DNA from: Streptomyces sp. NRRL S-340
GTDB lineage: Bacteria > Actinomycetota > Actinomycetes > Streptomycetales > Streptomycetaceae
Length of the DNA stretch: 64,000 nt
NCBI RefSeq assembly: GCF_000720185.1
Contig: NZ_JOIY01000049.1
Location: 1 to 64,000 of the forward strand
Direction: 5' to 3'
A program made the translations under genes and the position numbers. Below, one piece after another: positions 8,331-16,231 of this stretch. Within the stretch, counting starts at the first letter, position 1. Each line of letters starts with the position of its first letter. The notes beneath the pieces are model-generated. The model did not search any database, was not told where the DNA came from, and worked only from the letters and a program-made list of their open reading frames with translations.

Positions 8331-9032
8331 TCACACGTCCCGCAGTTCCTGCCGTGGCCCAGGGTCCTCGCCGCGCCGTGGAAGGCCGAGCGGCACGCGC
8401 GACGCGAAGGACCGCAGCAGCAGCCCGGCCACCACTCCGGCCGCCGCACCCGGTATCGCCCACCACCGGTCCGTGCCGCCCTCCTCGCCGCCGGTGCGGA
8501 TCGTGACCCTGGTGACCTTCTCCTCCTGCGCCGCCGGGTTCGGCGGCACCGTCTGCCAGGGGGCCGGGAAGACGCCTTCGTACCCGGCACCCGTGTCCTT
8601 GCCCAGCACGCCCAGCCTCCCGAGCAAGGCACGCAACCGGGCGGGGTGCGCGGCGCGGTGCCAGTGACCGGCCAGCGAGCCCGGCACGTCCGCCGCCGTG
8701 TGGATCCAGACGACGTCCTCGCCGCTCACCGAGAAGAGCCGGTCGATCCGCTGGGGCGTGGTGTCGTGCACCATCCACGTGACGTTGATCTGCCGGGCGC
8801 GCGCCAGGTCGGCCTGCGGCGGGACCACACGAAGACCCTCACCGGCCTCGCCGGCCGGGCCCAGAAGCTGCTCCAGCTCCTCGTACTTGGCGTCGGAGAA
8901 GAACAGGGCGGCCGCCTCTCCGCTGCGCGGCGAGGTCACGAGCACACTCGTCGGCCCGCCGGCTTCCGCAGCGGCGGCCCCCCACAGCATCAGCGCGCAC
9001 AGCACCGCCAAAGCTGTCAGAAGCGCGCGCAC
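8331..9032 (-). CDS. Secreted, C-terminally membrane-anchored hypothetical protein (paralogue B)
   Basis: 233 aa from GTG at 9032, which places a clean signal peptide (RALLTALAVLCALMLWGAAAAEA) at the N-terminus and has GGGAG upstream; the longer open frame to 9149 adds an implausible basic stretch. The mature part contains ALFFSDAKYEELEQLLG and VSGEDVVWIHTA, then a transmembrane segment (RWWAIPGAAAGVVAGLLL) and a short tail ending PRQELRDV. It is a paralogue of the gene at 7513-8244. Probably a cell-surface sensor or effector of the upstream sigma factor (inference). Confidence 0.75.
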   Translation of the reverse strand: MRALLTALAVLCALMLWGAAAAEAGGPTSVLVTSPRSGEAAALFFSDAKYEELEQLLGPAGEAGEGLRVVPPQADLARARQINVTWMVHDTTPQRIDRLFSVSGEDVVWIHTAADVPGSLAGHWHRAAHPARLRALLGRLGVLGKDTGAGYEGVFPAPWQTVPPNPAAQEEKVTRVTIRTGGEEGGTDRWWAIPGAAAGVVAGLLLRSFASRVPLGLPRRGEDPGPRQELRDV

Positions 9033-9214
9033 TTCACGTCTCCCGCGCCCAGCCCGCCGACACCGCCCGTCCTGCCGGCTCGGCCCCTGCTGCCTGCCCT
9101 GCGCGCCCTGCCCGTCCTTGCTCGCCTTCCTGACCATCCGACCCCCCAACCGTCAGGTCGATCCCCGAGCGGCCCGTCCCGGCCGCCTGTCACTTCTGGT
9201 ACACCGGCCGGGCC

Positions 9215-10177
9215 TCAGCGGTTCCCGCTCAGGGCCGACCAACCCCGGCTGTTCCGTGCGACGGCCACGGCACGCCCCTTATCCGTGATCCCCTCCAGGC
9301 GGAGCATCATCGCGCCCTCTGGGGTCGCCCGGGTCCACAGCAGCGTCGGGCCGGCCGTACGCCGTGTGCGGGTGACACGGTGACCGTCCGCGTCCACCAG
9401 CCAGAACGTCAGCAGGTGCGGTCGCTGGAACCACAGGGCGTAGTCCGGGACGTCCCCGGCCGTGGGCCCGGGGCCGAGCGGCACCCATTCCGGCGGCTCG
9501 CGCACGGTCTTGACGAAGCCCAGGTCCAGGCGCGCCGGGTACTCGTCGAGCCGGGTCGTGCTGCCGTCCTGCCCGCGCCAGCACAGCGTCAGCAGGAACC
9601 GCCCGCCCGGCTCGGCGACGGCCGTCACCGCGTCCGGTGTGCCCAGGGCGTCCGGGACCAGCGGTGTGAAACCCGCCCGCCGGCCGGCCTGGGCCGGCGA
9701 CAGCGACCGGCCGCAGCCGGGCACCTGGGCGCCCGGCGACGGCACCGCCGACGGTTCGTACCTGACCTTCACCCCGTCGAAGTCGAACCAGTCGAGGACC
9801 GCCGCCCGCACCGGAGGCGTGAGCGCGAGCACCGTCAGCAGTCCGCACAGGGCCGCCGTCAGCGAGCGCCACCGCCTGCCGGTCCAGCGCCGCGCGGCCC
9901 GCAGCCGCTCACCCGGACCCTCCTGCTCGGCCACCGGGGCCGGCACGTGCTCGGTGAGTATCTGCGCCAGCACCCGCTCGACCATCGTCTCCGCGCTCAG
10001 GGCGGACCCCAGGTCTCCGGGCCCCGCGGGCTCCGCTCCGGCCGGTCCAGTCGCCCCGCCCGGGCCGGCCGGGCCGCCCAGCGACCGTCCCAGCGCCCGC
10101 AGTTCGTGAGGCAGCGACGACCGCGTCTCCGCCGACCCGTGCTCCGCCACGCCCTCCGGTTCACCCACGGCCCCCAC
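9215..10177 (-). CDS. Anti-sigma-factor-like single-pass membrane protein
   Basis: About 320 aa from GTG 10177, which has AAGGAGG 8 nt upstream and overlaps the sigma gene end by 17 nt; an ATG at 10201 is possible. The N-terminal cytosolic part (PHELRALGRSLG, ETMVERVLAQIL) is followed by one transmembrane helix (SLTAALCGLLTVLALTPPVRA) and an extracytoplasmic domain with YEPSAVP, GFTPLVPDALGTPDAV and DYALWFQRPHLLTFWL, resembling DUF4367/RsgI-like regions of anti-sigma proteins. Position directly after an ECF sigma gene supports a membrane anti-sigma role. There is no zinc HxxxCxxC motif. Confidence 0.72.
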   Translation of the reverse strand: MGAVGEPEGVAEHGSAETRSSLPHELRALGRSLGGPAGPGGATGPAGAEPAGPGDLGSALSAETMVERVLAQILTEHVPAPVAEQEGPGERLRAARRWTGRRWRSLTAALCGLLTVLALTPPVRAAVLDWFDFDGVKVRYEPSAVPSPGAQVPGCGRSLSPAQAGRRAGFTPLVPDALGTPDAVTAVAEPGGRFLLTLCWRGQDGSTTRLDEYPARLDLGFVKTVREPPEWVPLGPGPTAGDVPDYALWFQRPHLLTFWLVDADGHRVTRTRRTAGPTLLWTRATPEGAMMLRLEGITDKGRAVAVARNSRGWSALSGNR

Positions 10178-10757
10178 GCTCACCACCTCCTTCCCGACCA
10201 CCTGGCAGGTCCTGTTCCTCCTGCGGCCGGAACTGCGGCAGCAGGCGCTCCAGCTTGCGCAGTGCGCGGTTGAGGCGTGACTTCACCGTCCCACGCGGCC
10301 AGCCCAGGGCCTGAGCGGTCTCGGCCTCGTCCATCTCCAGCAGGTAGCGGTAGGTGACGACCAGGCGGTGCTCCTCGCTCAGCCGCTCCAGGGCGGCCAG
10401 CAGCGCCGCGCGGCGCTCGGTGTGCAGCGTCGCGACGGCCGGGTCCGCCGACTCCGGCAGCAACGGCTCCGCCTCCACGAGGGCTGCCTCCCGGCCGGCC
10501 AGCGTGCGCTGCCGCACCGCCGTACGCACTGAGTTCCTCGTCTCATTGGCCACGATCGACAGCAGCCACGGCCGGAACGCGGACCCGTCCCTGAACCGTC
10601 CCAGCGCGCAGTACGCCTTGACGAAGGCCTGCTGCACCACGTCCTCCGCGTCCGCACCGGCGCCCAGCGCGGCGGCCGCTCGCAGCGCGATGCCCGTGTG
10701 GGCCCGCACCAGCTCCGCGTACGCCTCCGGCTCTCCGGCGCGTACGCGTGCGATCAC
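10161..10757 (-). CDS. ECF RNA polymerase sigma factor
   Basis: 198 aa. Region 2 (EAYAELVRAHTGIALRAAAALGAGADAEDVVQQAFVKAYCALGRFRDGSAFRPWLLSI) and region 4 (RLVVTYRYLLEMDEAETAQALGWPRGTVKSRLNRALRKLERLL) are complete. The GTG at 10757 is the only usable start before an in-frame stop. It heads a four-gene set with an anti-sigma-like protein and two paralogous surface proteins, which it probably controls. The trigger is unknown. The downstream start overlaps this gene, indicating translational coupling. Confidence 0.93.
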   Translation of the reverse strand: MIARVRAGEPEAYAELVRAHTGIALRAAAALGAGADAEDVVQQAFVKAYCALGRFRDGSAFRPWLLSIVANETRNSVRTAVRQRTLAGREAALVEAEPLLPESADPAVATLHTERRAALLAALERLSEEHRLVVTYRYLLEMDEAETAQALGWPRGTVKSRLNRALRKLERLLPQFRPQEEQDLPGGREGGGERGGRG

Positions 10758-10936
10758 CGCGGCCTCATCGACGATGCGGCCCCCCCTCCCGCGTCCTCAC
10801 ACTCTTGTTACACCGCGGCGGCCGATTCGGTTCCCACCGGTTTCCGGCCCGTGCCGGATCGGGGTCCGTTACCTGGGAGAACGGTGAACATGCCGCCGTA
10901 CGGGCGAGCGTTGCTGACGGTGTGTGGGCAGCCTGG

Positions 10937-11836
10937 TCAAGCGGTGACGTCCAGGCGGGTGATACGGGCGAGTGCGCCGATCTCCAATGCGGTCCACACG
11001 GCGCCGTCGGCACCAGGGGTGATGCCGTGCGGTTCGCTGTGGCGGGTGGGCAGGTCGTGGACGGTGAGGGAGCCGTCGGGGGTGATCGTGCCGACGCGGT
11101 TGCCTCCCCATTCGGTGAACCAGACGGCGCCGTCGGCGTCGACGGTGACCGCGTGCGGCCGGGCGGTGCGATCGGGCAGCGGAAACTCGGTGATCTGCCC
11201 GCCGGGAGTGATCCGTCCGATCTGACCGGCGGCGATCTCGGCGAACCACAGCGCGCCGTCGCTGCCCGCGGCGATCCCCACCGGCGCCGCCGCCTCCGTC
11301 GGCAGGGGATGCAGGGTGATCGCACCGTCCATGCCGATCCGGCCGATGGCGTTCGACTGGTTGAGGGTGAACCACATCCCGTCGTCGCCCCCGGCGGTGA
11401 TCGCGGACGGGAACGCGCCTGTGACGGGGAGCGGGAACTCGGTGATGCGGCCGTCGACGGTGATGCGGCCGATGCGGTCGGCGGCGGTCTCGGTGAACCA
11501 CAGCGCACCGTCGGGCCCTGCCGCGATGCCGAACGGCCCGCAGCCGGGTGTGGGCACGCCGAATTCGCCGATGACGCCGTCGGTGGTGATCCGCCCGATC
11601 CGGTCCGCCCGGTACTCGGTGAACCACAGCGCACCGTCGGGGCCGGGCGTGATGACGGTCGGCCCGCAGCCGGGCTCGAGCCGGTGGCTCGTCGGTTCCT
11701 CGCCCGGGACGAGCCGGCCGATGCGGCCGCTGCGGCCGCTGCGGACGAGGGTGAACCACAGCGCGCCGTCCGGTCCCGTGGTGAGGGCGTAGGGTCCGGC
11801 CGCGGCGTCGGCCACCGCGTACTCTTCGACGGACAC
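10937..11836 (-). CDS. vgb: Streptogramin B lyase (virginiamycin B lyase)
   Basis: 299-aa seven-bladed beta-propeller that linearises type B streptogramins by opening the ester bond through elimination, with Mg2+. Blade repeats of the form GPDGALWFTE..DRIGRIT recur throughout. With the GTG start at 11836 (MSVEEYAVADAAAGPYALT), the family's active-site residues align at His228 (ARPHAV), Glu268 and His270 (SEPHGI) and Glu285 (ALEIG), almost identical to staphylococcal Vgb numbering. It starts 14 nt after the vat stop, so the two are one operon. A TTG at 11854 is a less likely start. Confidence 0.93.
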   Translation of the reverse strand: MSVEEYAVADAAAGPYALTTGPDGALWFTLVRSGRSGRIGRLVPGEEPTSHRLEPGCGPTVITPGPDGALWFTEYRADRIGRITTDGVIGEFGVPTPGCGPFGIAAGPDGALWFTETAADRIGRITVDGRITEFPLPVTGAFPSAITAGGDDGMWFTLNQSNAIGRIGMDGAITLHPLPTEAAAPVGIAAGSDGALWFAEIAAGQIGRITPGGQITEFPLPDRTARPHAVTVDADGAVWFTEWGGNRVGTITPDGSLTVHDLPTRHSEPHGITPGADGAVWTALEIGALARITRLDVTA

Positions 11837-11850
11837 CTGGGGCGCATGAC

Positions 11851-12507
11851 TCAAAGGGGCTTCTCCAGACCGTGCTCGGCGGCGATGCGTTCGATGTCGG
11901 CCGGCGTTCCGGCCATGATGGTACGGGCGTGTTCGGTGACCAGGTCGGCGGGCCAGTCCCACCACGCGGCGCGCAGCAGCCGCTCGGTGTCGGCGTCGCC
12001 GAAGCGCTGCCGGATCGGCCTGGCCGGGTTGCCGCCGACGACCGTGTAGGGCGGAATGTCGGCGGTCACCATGGCGCCGGCCGCGATGATGGCGCCGTCG
12101 CCGATCCGCACGCCGGGCATGACGGTCGCCTGGTAGCCGAACCAGACGTCGTTGCCGACGACCGTGTCGCCGCGGCTGGGCATCGCGGTGACGATGTCCA
12201 GGGTCTGTTCGGCCCACCGGCCGCCGAACATGGTGAACGGGTACGTGGACACACCCATCGCCGGATGCTCGGCACCGGCCATCAGGAACCTGGTTCCCGC
12301 GGCGATCGCGCAGTACCTGCCGATGGTCAGACGCTCCGGCCCGTAGGCGTAGAGGACGTTGCGGTGCTCGAAGTCCGTGGCACCGTCCGGATCGTCGTAG
12401 TAGGTGTACTCGCCCACGGCGATGTTCGGTGAGGTGACCAGCGGTTTGAGGAACACCACGCGGTCGTGGGCGGGCAGCGGGTGCACGGTGGTCGGATCAG
12501 GTGACAA
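11851..12507 (-). CDS. vat: Streptogramin A O-acetyltransferase (Vat family)
   Basis: 218-aa left-handed beta-helix xenobiotic acetyltransferase that would acetylate the hydroxyl of type A streptogramins using acetyl-CoA. Hexapeptide repeats run through LTIGRYCAIAAGT and VVGNDVWFGYQATVMPGVRIGDGAIIAAGAMV; the catalytic His is His81 in MAGAEHPAMG, next to VSTYPFTMFGG, with the Vat ending YTVVGGNPARPIRQRF. The start is TTG with AAGGAA 8 nt upstream. The downstream partner is a streptogramin B lyase, so the pair would cover both streptogramin components. Confidence 0.93.
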   Translation of the reverse strand: MSPDPTTVHPLPAHDRVVFLKPLVTSPNIAVGEYTYYDDPDGATDFEHRNVLYAYGPERLTIGRYCAIAAGTRFLMAGAEHPAMGVSTYPFTMFGGRWAEQTLDIVTAMPSRGDTVVGNDVWFGYQATVMPGVRIGDGAIIAAGAMVTADIPPYTVVGGNPARPIRQRFGDADTERLLRAAWWDWPADLVTEHARTIMAGTPADIERIAAEHGLEKPL

Positions 12508-12612
12508 GGCTGAATTCCTTTGCGGGCGTTGTGGGACTGCGCGGTTGCAGAATGCCGTACACGGTCCGGGGTGTGCATCGCCGGGGCGGGGCCCGGACGC
12601 GGCCTGACGCAG

Positions 12613-12789
12613 TGGGCTGTCAGGCGTTCTGGGGCCCCGGCCGGGGCGGCCCGCTCGACCGACTGGACGATCACGCCGTTGGTGTCGGTGACCTGGAAGA
12701 GGCGTTCACCCCACGGCTCCTCGCGCAGCGGCACGACGCTCTCGACGCCCTCGGCACGCAGCCGCTTCTCCTCACGTCGCCGGCAGGCC
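12613..12789 (-). pseudogene. C-terminal remnant of a VOC (glyoxalase/bleomycin-resistance) protein
   Basis: A reverse-strand translation contains EEKRLRAEGVESVVPLREEP followed directly by WGERLFQVTDTNGVIVQSVE, the standard last beta-alpha-beta unit of VOC proteins, but no N-terminal half precedes it and no good stop follows the family end. It is a remnant lying between vat and an intact VOC gene. The remainder of 12508-12880 shows no gene. Confidence 0.65.
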
Positions 12790-12880
12790 GGACTCGCAGG
12801 AACCTCACGGCAGTTGATGCCCGCCCGGAGTGGCAGGCCGGGGAACGCCCTGGCCTGCCACTGCCTCACTGTGCCGTCGG

Positions 12881-13270
12881 CTACTCCTGATGGCTGCCGT
12901 AGGGCCGCGTGATGATCTCCATGCCGTGCCCGGCTGGATCCAGGAAGTACAGTCCGCGCCCACCGTGATGGTGGTTGATCTCTCCAGGCTGCTTCATCTG
13001 CGGATCGGCGTAGTACATGATCCCGGCCTGCTGGATACGCGCGAAGGCCGCGTCGAACTCCTCGTCGGAAACAAGGAACGCGTAGTGCTGCATGACGATC
13101 GACTCCGCCGGAACGGCGGCGAAGTCCAGGGTGACCCCGTTGCTGGTGGCCACTGGAATGAACGGGCCCCACCCGGTCCCGGCCTCAAGTCCCAGGATGT
13201 GCGCGAGGAACTCGGCCGACTCGCGGTTGTCGCGTGCATGGACGATGGTGTGATTCAACTCGACTGACAT
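12881..13270 (-). CDS. VOC family (glyoxalase-fold) protein
   Basis: 129 aa starting MSVELNHTIVHARD, with metal-ligand-like positions His (LNHTIV), His (MQHYAF) and Glu (HGMEIITRP) and the signature RGLYFLDPAGHGMEI. The fold is shared by glyoxalases, extradiol dioxygenases and bleomycin-type resistance proteins; the substrate cannot be told. The region NHHHGGRGLYF contains extra histidines. The ATG at 13270 is used; the longer frame adds only seven untypical residues. Adjacent to streptogramin resistance genes and to VOC and LtrA remnants. Confidence 0.85.
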   Translation of the reverse strand: MSVELNHTIVHARDNRESAEFLAHILGLEAGTGWGPFIPVATSNGVTLDFAAVPAESIVMQHYAFLVSDEEFDAAFARIQQAGIMYYADPQMKQPGEINHHHGGRGLYFLDPAGHGMEIITRPYGSHQE

Positions 13271-13590
13271 GTGTGGAATGCCTCCGTAAGGCACCTCACG
13301 GCACCTCCATGCCTCACCCAGCCGGTGACCGACACGCGATGCGTACGCGTGATCCTAAACAGCAGCGCCCACACTGTCGAGGCGTCCTGCGACGGGTGCT
13401 CGTAGCCGGTGCAGGTCCAGGTGCCGAACACGGCGACGAGCAACACCGCGGTCTCTCGTGCTCCGCGCCCGTCCTGGTGCTCGGGCAGGTGGTGGGAGGG
13501 CTTCGAGACGGCGAAGACGAAGACGAGGTCGTAGAACAGTTCCAGGGGGGCCGGCCGACGCGGTCTGAGTGGCTCGGGCACGCTGCTCAT
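13255..13590 (-). pseudogene. Truncated low-temperature-requirement A (LtrA) family protein
   Basis: The first 60-70 residues (MSSVPEPLRPRRPAPLELFY, then DLVFVFAVSKPSHHLPEH and ETAVLLVAVFGTWTCT) are the conserved N-terminus of the multi-pass LtrA membrane family, normally about 380 aa. Similarity then stops and the frame ends at 111 aa inside the start of the VOC gene. Read as a 3'-truncated remnant. The sequence 13591-13737 between it and the hydrolase gene shows nothing. Confidence 0.75.
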
Positions 13591-13737
13591 CTTCGGGTTC
13601 TCCTGCGTCTGAGCTGCGGGCAGGCGTTTCGTCTACCCCGGTCGGGGCCGGGTGGCGGCGGCCGGACATGACCGCCCGGCCGCCGCCGTCAGGTACAGCC
13701 CGCCCAGCCGACGGCCGTCCGGCCGGGCGGGGCGGCC

Positions 13738-14676
13738 TCACCGACCGAGGTGCTTCTTGTAGAACGGGATCAGATGATCCAGGGCGATCTTGACCGGCTC
13801 GGGCTGGTCGTACAGGTCGTAATGGGAGAAGCCTTCCGCCACGACCAGCTCCTTGTCCTCCGACGCCGCGCGGCGGTAGATCTCCAGGCCGTCCCGGTAC
13901 GCGCCGAACGCACCCGGCCGGTCCCCGACGACGACGCACAGCGGCCGCGTCAGGAGAACCTCGGCACGGTGGAAGGCGTCCCAGCCGATCGCGGACCCCT
14001 GCCGGGAGAACAGTCCCTCGGTACGGCCGCCGGGCTTCTCGCCGCGCTCGGTGCGGTAGTACTCGGTGGCCTCGGACAGGTCGAGTTCGGTCAGCCCCTG
14101 CTCCTCGGCGGCCTCGGGAGACGTCGGCAGGTACTGGGTGACCCGCCGCTCCCCGCCCCGCGCCTCGGCCGTCCGCTGCTCGGCAACGGCGTCGAGGGCG
14201 CCGATGGGGTCGTAGCCGCTGAAGGACTCGTGCATGAGGCGCCCGAAGTTCACGCCCGTCACGCTGCCGACGGCCTTGATACGGCGGTCGGTCATGGTGG
14301 CGTTGACGGCGTAGCCGCCACCACCGCACACGCCGATGACCCCGATGCGGGCTGGGTCGACGTACGGCAGCGTCACCAGGTGGTCGATGACATAGCTGAT
14401 GTCCTGGGCACGGAACACCGGGTCCTCGACCGACCGCGGCTCACCGCCGCTCGCGCCCTGGAAGCTGGCGTCGAAGGCGATGACCACGAACCCTTCGTCC
14501 GCCAGCGCCGAGCCGTAGACGTTCCCGGCGGTCTGCTCCTTGCAGGAGCCGATGGGGTGGACGCTGACGATGGCGGGGTAGGCCTTGCTCTCGTCGAAGC
14601 CCGGCGGAAGGTAGATGTCGGCGGCCAGGTCCCAGGCGAGCGCCCTGACGGCGACGTGCTGGATGTTGTCGGTCAT
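13738..14676 (-). CDS. Alpha/beta hydrolase, dienelactone-hydrolase-like (copy 1)
   Basis: 312 aa. The nucleophile elbow is GVCGGGGYA, with Cys instead of Ser as in dienelactone hydrolases; the acid is probably in VVGDRPGAF and the His in EGFSHYDLYD. The oxyanion region is SVHPIGSCKEQTAG. Substrate unknown. It is a clear paralogue of the next gene (14747-15679), with the same DASFQGxSGGEPxxxEDP segment and overall length, and the two are 70 nt apart on one strand. GGAG-type sites precede the ATG. Probably controlled with its partner from the 15.7-16.2 kb promoter region. Confidence 0.88.
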   Translation of the reverse strand: MTDNIQHVAVRALAWDLAADIYLPPGFDESKAYPAIVSVHPIGSCKEQTAGNVYGSALADEGFVVIAFDASFQGASGGEPRSVEDPVFRAQDISYVIDHLVTLPYVDPARIGVIGVCGGGGYAVNATMTDRRIKAVGSVTGVNFGRLMHESFSGYDPIGALDAVAEQRTAEARGGERRVTQYLPTSPEAAEEQGLTELDLSEATEYYRTERGEKPGGRTEGLFSRQGSAIGWDAFHRAEVLLTRPLCVVVGDRPGAFGAYRDGLEIYRRAASEDKELVVAEGFSHYDLYDQPEPVKIALDHLIPFYKKHLGR

Positions 14677-14746
14677 GGGTACGACTCCTCGTCGGTGAAG
14701 CGGGGTTGCGAGCGACCGGTGGCAGGACCACTGGTCGCGGACGTGG

Positions 14747-15679
14747 TCAGCCCTGGTCGGCGGGCTCGCCGGTCAGGTGCTCCCGGAAGAACGGGACGGC
14801 CTGGGAGACGGCGCGGTCGACGTACTCGGGCACGTCGTAGAAGGACATGTGCGTGCCGCCCTCGACGACCTGGAGCTGCTTGGGGCTGCGGACCCGGCCG
14901 TGCAGTTCGGTGGACATCCACAGCGACCCGGCGTCGCTGCCGGCCACGATGAGGATCGGCTGGGTGAGCAGGTCCTCGACCATGTGGAAGGCGTCGAAGG
15001 TGAAGATCCGCGAGACGCTCCTGGTGAACAGGAACTTGTTCTTGGCGTTGGGGTGCTGGGCGCGCGGAGTGAGGTAGTAGTCGCCGGCCTCGACCAGGTC
15101 GCGCGGGGTGTTCTCATCAGGCTCCGGCGGGACGTAGGGCAGATAGGCCGGGTCGGCGCCCTTCACGGCCTCGGCGGTCCGCTGCTCGGCGAGAGCCCTG
15201 AGTGTGGGCACGGCGGCCGCGTCGGAGTCGGTGCCGTACCAGCCGCGGCGGAAGGAGGTGCCGATGTTGACGGCGCTGACGGTGGTCAGCGCCTTGATCC
15301 GGTAGTCGGTCATCGCGGCGTTGACGCTGTAGCCGCCGCCGGCGCAGACGCCCAGGGCGCCGATGCGCTCCGGGTCGACGTGGTCGAGGGACTGGACGTA
15401 GTCGACAGCGGCGCGGACGTCCTCGACGCGGGCGTAGGGGTCCTCCAGGTGATGCGGCTCGCCGCCGCTGTCGCCCTGGAAGGAGGCGTCGAAGGCGAGC
15501 GCCACGAAGCCCTGCTCGGCGAGCTTGCTCGCGTACAGGCCGGCGGCCTGCTCCTTCACACCGCCACCGGGGTGGACGACGACGATCGCCGGGTGGCTGC
15601 CGTTCGGGTCGAAGTCCTCGGGCGTGTAGAGGTTGCCCGCCATGGTGATCTGGCCGTTGGGGAAGGTGATGGCTTCCAT
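14747..15679 (-). CDS. Alpha/beta hydrolase, dienelactone-hydrolase-like (copy 2)
   Basis: 310 aa. Nucleophile elbow GVCAGGGYS (Cys), oxyanion-side VVHPGGGVKEQAAG, acid around IVAGSDAGSLW, His in EGGTHMSFYD. Tandem paralogue of the gene at 13738-14676. A strong Shine-Dalgarno (GGAG) lies before the ATG. The pair faces an XRE/MmyB regulator across a 550-bp gap that contains a perfect palindrome, which suggests regulation by that protein. Likely cytosolic esterases or lactonases; no signal peptide. Confidence 0.88.
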   Translation of the reverse strand: MEAITFPNGQITMAGNLYTPEDFDPNGSHPAIVVVHPGGGVKEQAAGLYASKLAEQGFVALAFDASFQGDSGGEPHHLEDPYARVEDVRAAVDYVQSLDHVDPERIGALGVCAGGGYSVNAAMTDYRIKALTTVSAVNIGTSFRRGWYGTDSDAAAVPTLRALAEQRTAEAVKGADPAYLPYVPPEPDENTPRDLVEAGDYYLTPRAQHPNAKNKFLFTRSVSRIFTFDAFHMVEDLLTQPILIVAGSDAGSLWMSTELHGRVRSPKQLQVVEGGTHMSFYDVPEYVDRAVSQAVPFFREHLTGEPADQG

Positions 15680-16176
15680 CGTCTGCTCCTGCTGTTGGGG
15701 GTGCGGTGTGGTGTGGTTTCAGTGGGTGCGCCGGTACGCAAGGTCGTTCTTGACGCGGGCCGGTTCGATCGGCGCCCCAGGGGGAGGTCGGCGGTGTCCT
15801 CGACGCTCATAAGGAGGGTGGCTCCGATTTCCCTGCTGCTTGGAAGAGGGCGGGTGGCCCGTGAGCGGAGGACGCGTCCGATTCGTCGTCGGGGCAGCCC
15901 GAGCCGAGAAGTTCTCCGTGAAGAATTCCGCCGGCGGGGGGGGCGAGCCGGCCACTCGTACTGGTTCTTGCCGTACAAGGCCATGTGGGCGGGGCACCGA
16001 GACGGCATCATGGCGCCTGCTCGATTCCGTCAGCCGGACACGAAAGGTCTCGGCTCTGAATCATGAGAGATCGGCGATATCCGCCTCTCCGTCATTCTTC
16101 GTTTGGTCACAGGACCACACTCGCACGCGCCAGGCACTCCTACCAGAGGAGACTTCCATCCTGGGAGGGGTCCATC
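15680..16176. other. Divergent promoter region without a gene
   Basis: About 550 bp between the hydrolase pair and the XRE regulator. Several short ORFs exist but none has motifs or good starts. The part from 16040 to 16230 is less GC-rich than its surroundings and carries the palindrome listed separately. Confidence 0.45.
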
Positions 16177-16196
16177 CAGGGATAAAAATATCCCTG
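16177..16196. promoter_or_regulatory. Perfect inverted repeat, putative operator of the XRE regulator
   Basis: CAGGGATA and TATCCCTG form a perfect 8-bp inverted repeat with a 4-nt AAAA spacer, ending 35 nt before the regulator's ATG. Position and symmetry suggest an operator for autoregulation and for the divergent hydrolase pair. The binding protein is inferred from proximity only. Confidence 0.6.
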
Positions 16197-16231
16197 CCTC
16201 CGCAGTGGCGTGCCGGGGGATACTGGAGACC

